Positions 62,640-64,000 of a DNA stretch of 64,000 nucleotides are shown in pieces. The position numbers and the translations under genes are program-made. The notes beneath the pieces were generated by a model. That model had not been told where the DNA came from and did not search any database. It saw nothing but the letters and a program-made list of their open reading frames with translations. Numbering within the stretch: the first letter of the stretch is position 1; every line of letters starts with the position of its first letter. The stretch spans positions 1 to 64,000 of the forward strand of contig NZ_PYWA01000001.1 in assembly GCF_003056335.1 (NCBI RefSeq), in the 5' to 3' direction. The stretch is from Paracoccus indicus (GTDB lineage: Bacteria; Pseudomonadota; Alphaproteobacteria; Rhodobacterales; Rhodobacteraceae).

Positions 62640-63770
62640 TCACCCGCCCAGGGCCAGGCAGTCGGTCCCCGAGGATTTCAGCGCCGAACAGAACTGCCGC
62701 GCCTCGCTGAGCGAACCGAAGCCCGCGACGCGCAAGCGCCAGAAGCTGCGCCCGTTGCTGTCGTGCTGCTGGATCACGGGCGACTTGCCCGAGAACAGCG
62801 AGGAATTCTTGCCCGACAGGCGCGCCCATTGGTTTTCGGCAATCGCGCTGCTGTCGAAGGCACCGACCTGAACGACCGGACCGCTGGCCGAGCTGGCGAT
62901 GGCGGTTGCCGGCTTGTCAGCGGGCGTTTCGGCAGGTGCGGGCTTGGCCTCGGCCTGCTGGGCGACGGCTGCGGCGGGGGCTGCCGATGCGACGCGGGTC
63001 ACACGGGGACGCGGGGCGGGACGGGTCGAGGCGACCAGCACGCCGGGGTTCGCCTCGGCCTGTGCCTGAGCCAGCGCCTCGGCGATGGCATCGGCTTGGG
63101 TCGGGACGCCGTTTTCATCGGTCACGACACCGGTGACGGCGCCTTCGCTGGCGGGGGCGTCGATGATGGCGGCCTCGGCCACGGCCTGGTCGGCCAAGGC
63201 ACGCTCGGCCTCGGCTGCGGCCTTGGCGGCGGCTTCGCTGTCTGAAAGCGGAACGATGGGATCGCCCGCGAAGGTCAGCGGCGTTTCCGAGGTGTTCGAG
63301 GGTTCGCGCGCCGTGGCGCCCAATTCGCCCATGGCGACATCGTCATCGGCCAGATCGGTCCCGCCGGGCGCGATGGCGACCTCTTGCGCGGGGGTCGCGG
63401 TATTTCCGCCGGCAACCGTGTTCACGGCCAGACCGGTGTGGTTGGTCAGCTGTCCGCCCGGCTCGTCCGGGGTGGTGCGGGCCTCGCCCTGAACGGCGCG
63501 AATGACCGGCACGCCCGAGACGTCGCGCGACACCAGCTGCCAGCCCCAAGCCAGCAGGCCGACCATCAGCCCGACCGAGGCGACGGCACCGACGTAATGG
63601 GTCAGCCGCGCCAGCCGGACCTGCAGCCCGTCGCCCGCCACGGATGCGCCGTGCCGGGGATCGGCCTGGGTCTGGGCATCGTCCCATCCCTGCTGGTCAT
63701 ACTGGAATTCGCGCTTCACCTTGTGACGCGAGAACACATAGCCGCCTTCGCGGAAATCCATCACTGCCAT
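62640..63770 (-). CDS. SPOR domain-containing cell-envelope protein
   Basis: 376 residues from ATG 63770, or 373 from MDFREGG. An N-terminal cytoplasmic part leads to one membrane helix at about 58-76 (VGAVASVGLMVGLLAWGWQLV). A long Ala/Glu/Pro-rich linker runs to about 300. The C-terminal SPOR domain is VVQVGAFDSSAIAENQWARLSGKNSSLFSGKSPVIQQHDSNGRSFWRLRVAGFGSLSEARQFCSALKSSGTDCLAL. SPOR binds glycan strands denuded of peptides at the septum. It sits between argS and nagZ, a conserved order in the family. Confidence 0.92.
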   Translation of the reverse strand: MAVMDFREGGYVFSRHKVKREFQYDQQGWDDAQTQADPRHGASVAGDGLQVRLARLTHYVGAVASVGLMVGLLAWGWQLVSRDVSGVPVIRAVQGEARTTPDEPGGQLTNHTGLAVNTVAGGNTATPAQEVAIAPGGTDLADDDVAMGELGATAREPSNTSETPLTFAGDPIVPLSDSEAAAKAAAEAERALADQAVAEAAIIDAPASEGAVTGVVTDENGVPTQADAIAEALAQAQAEANPGVLVASTRPAPRPRVTRVASAAPAAAVAQQAEAKPAPAETPADKPATAIASSASGPVVQVGAFDSSAIAENQWARLSGKNSSLFSGKSPVIQQHDSNGRSFWRLRVAGFGSLSEARQFCSALKSSGTDCLALGG

Positions 63771-63846
63771 GTCTGTCTGCCTGCCTGCCGGTTGTTCCGG
63801 ATTAACGTTGTGACTGCTCTAGCACGTCCCGCAGCGGCACCGTTCG

Positions 63847-64000
63847 TCAGCGCATTTCTTCTGCAGGAGCAACGCCAAGAATACCCAGACCGCATGAAAT
63901 AACAACGCCAACCGCCCGAACCAGTGCAATTTTTCCTTGGCTGGTTGCAGCATCGCCATCCTGCACGAAGCGCAAGGAATGGTCATCATTCCCACGATTC
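63847..64000 (-). CDS. argS: Arginyl-tRNA synthetase, C-terminal end (cut by window edge)
   Basis: The last 50 codons are present. The reverse-strand frame ends with SQGKIALVRAVGVVISCGLG and ILGVAPAEEMR before TGA. This is the C-terminus of the class I ArgRS anticodon-binding domain as seen in Rhodobacteraceae. No catalytic motif is inside the window. The SPOR gene starts 76 bp downstream. Confidence 0.92.
   Translation of the reverse strand, partial: NRGNDDHSLRFVQDGDAATSQGKIALVRAVGVVISCGLGILGVAPAEEMR

Overview
The window is a 64 kb chromosomal segment from a high-GC alphaproteobacterium of the family Rhodobacteraceae, most likely Paracoccus or a close relative. Supporting signs are the GcrA cell-cycle regulator, a one-protein phosphatidylcholine synthase, a short HPr kinase in an hprK-rapZ-EIIA-HPr block, long Rhodobacteraceae-type dCTP deaminase, a choline-sulfatase/choline-binding pair, and the yceD-rpmF-plsX-fabH...ihfA-merR gene order. 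It is dense core chromosome. I see no insertion sequence, prophage, integrase or CRISPR array.

Region by region. 0-7 kb: start of tuf, a TerB-like DUF533 protein, a cytochrome c'/cytochrome b561 pair, two short-chain dehydrogenases, parC and an SH3 lipid-side protein. 7-13 kb: a HIG1-type membrane protein, cobalamin adenosyltransferase, etfBA, 3-hydroxybutyryl-CoA dehydrogenase, then choX-betC. 13-18 kb: the regulatory nitrogen/carbon PTS block (hprK, rapZ, EIIA, HPr, a TetR regulator, DUF2852) facing away from pckA. 18-21 kb: argD-argF with an arginine-rich leader, and an orphan ABC-2 permease. 21-28 kb: gcrA, metG, arginase, katE. 28.3-28.6 kb: a tRNA-Leu(UAA) gene interrupted by a 224-nt group I intron. 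28.6-34 kb: MFS transporter, NYN protein, folK, rpoZ, rel, DUF2062. 34-41 kb: ghrA and the elongasome operon mreB-mreC-mreD-mrdA-rodA. 41-46.5 kb: leuA with a leucine-rich leader, a stress protein, an alanine:Na+ symporter and a FucP-type permease. 46.6-50 kb: pcs, SseB-like, a serine hydrolase, bamE. 50-57.6 kb: yceD-rpmF-plsX-fabH, a TRAP transporter, ihfA, merR, tRNA-Pro. 57.7-64 kb: dcd, an RNA methyltransferase, scpB-scpA, nagZ, a SPOR protein and the end of argS.

The strongest unusual signals are in non-coding or very short sequence. They are the Azoarcus-like group I intron in tRNA-Leu(UAA); two apparently leaderless regulatory leader peptides of matching design, Arg-rich before argD and Leu-rich before leuA; a pair of tandem LacI-type operators before pckA; the lack of chvI-chvG beside hprK; and a TRAP operon placed inside the usual fabH-ihfA junction.

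All positions were read by eye from sequence and translated frames. Promoters, terminators and operators are pattern matches, not computed predictions.
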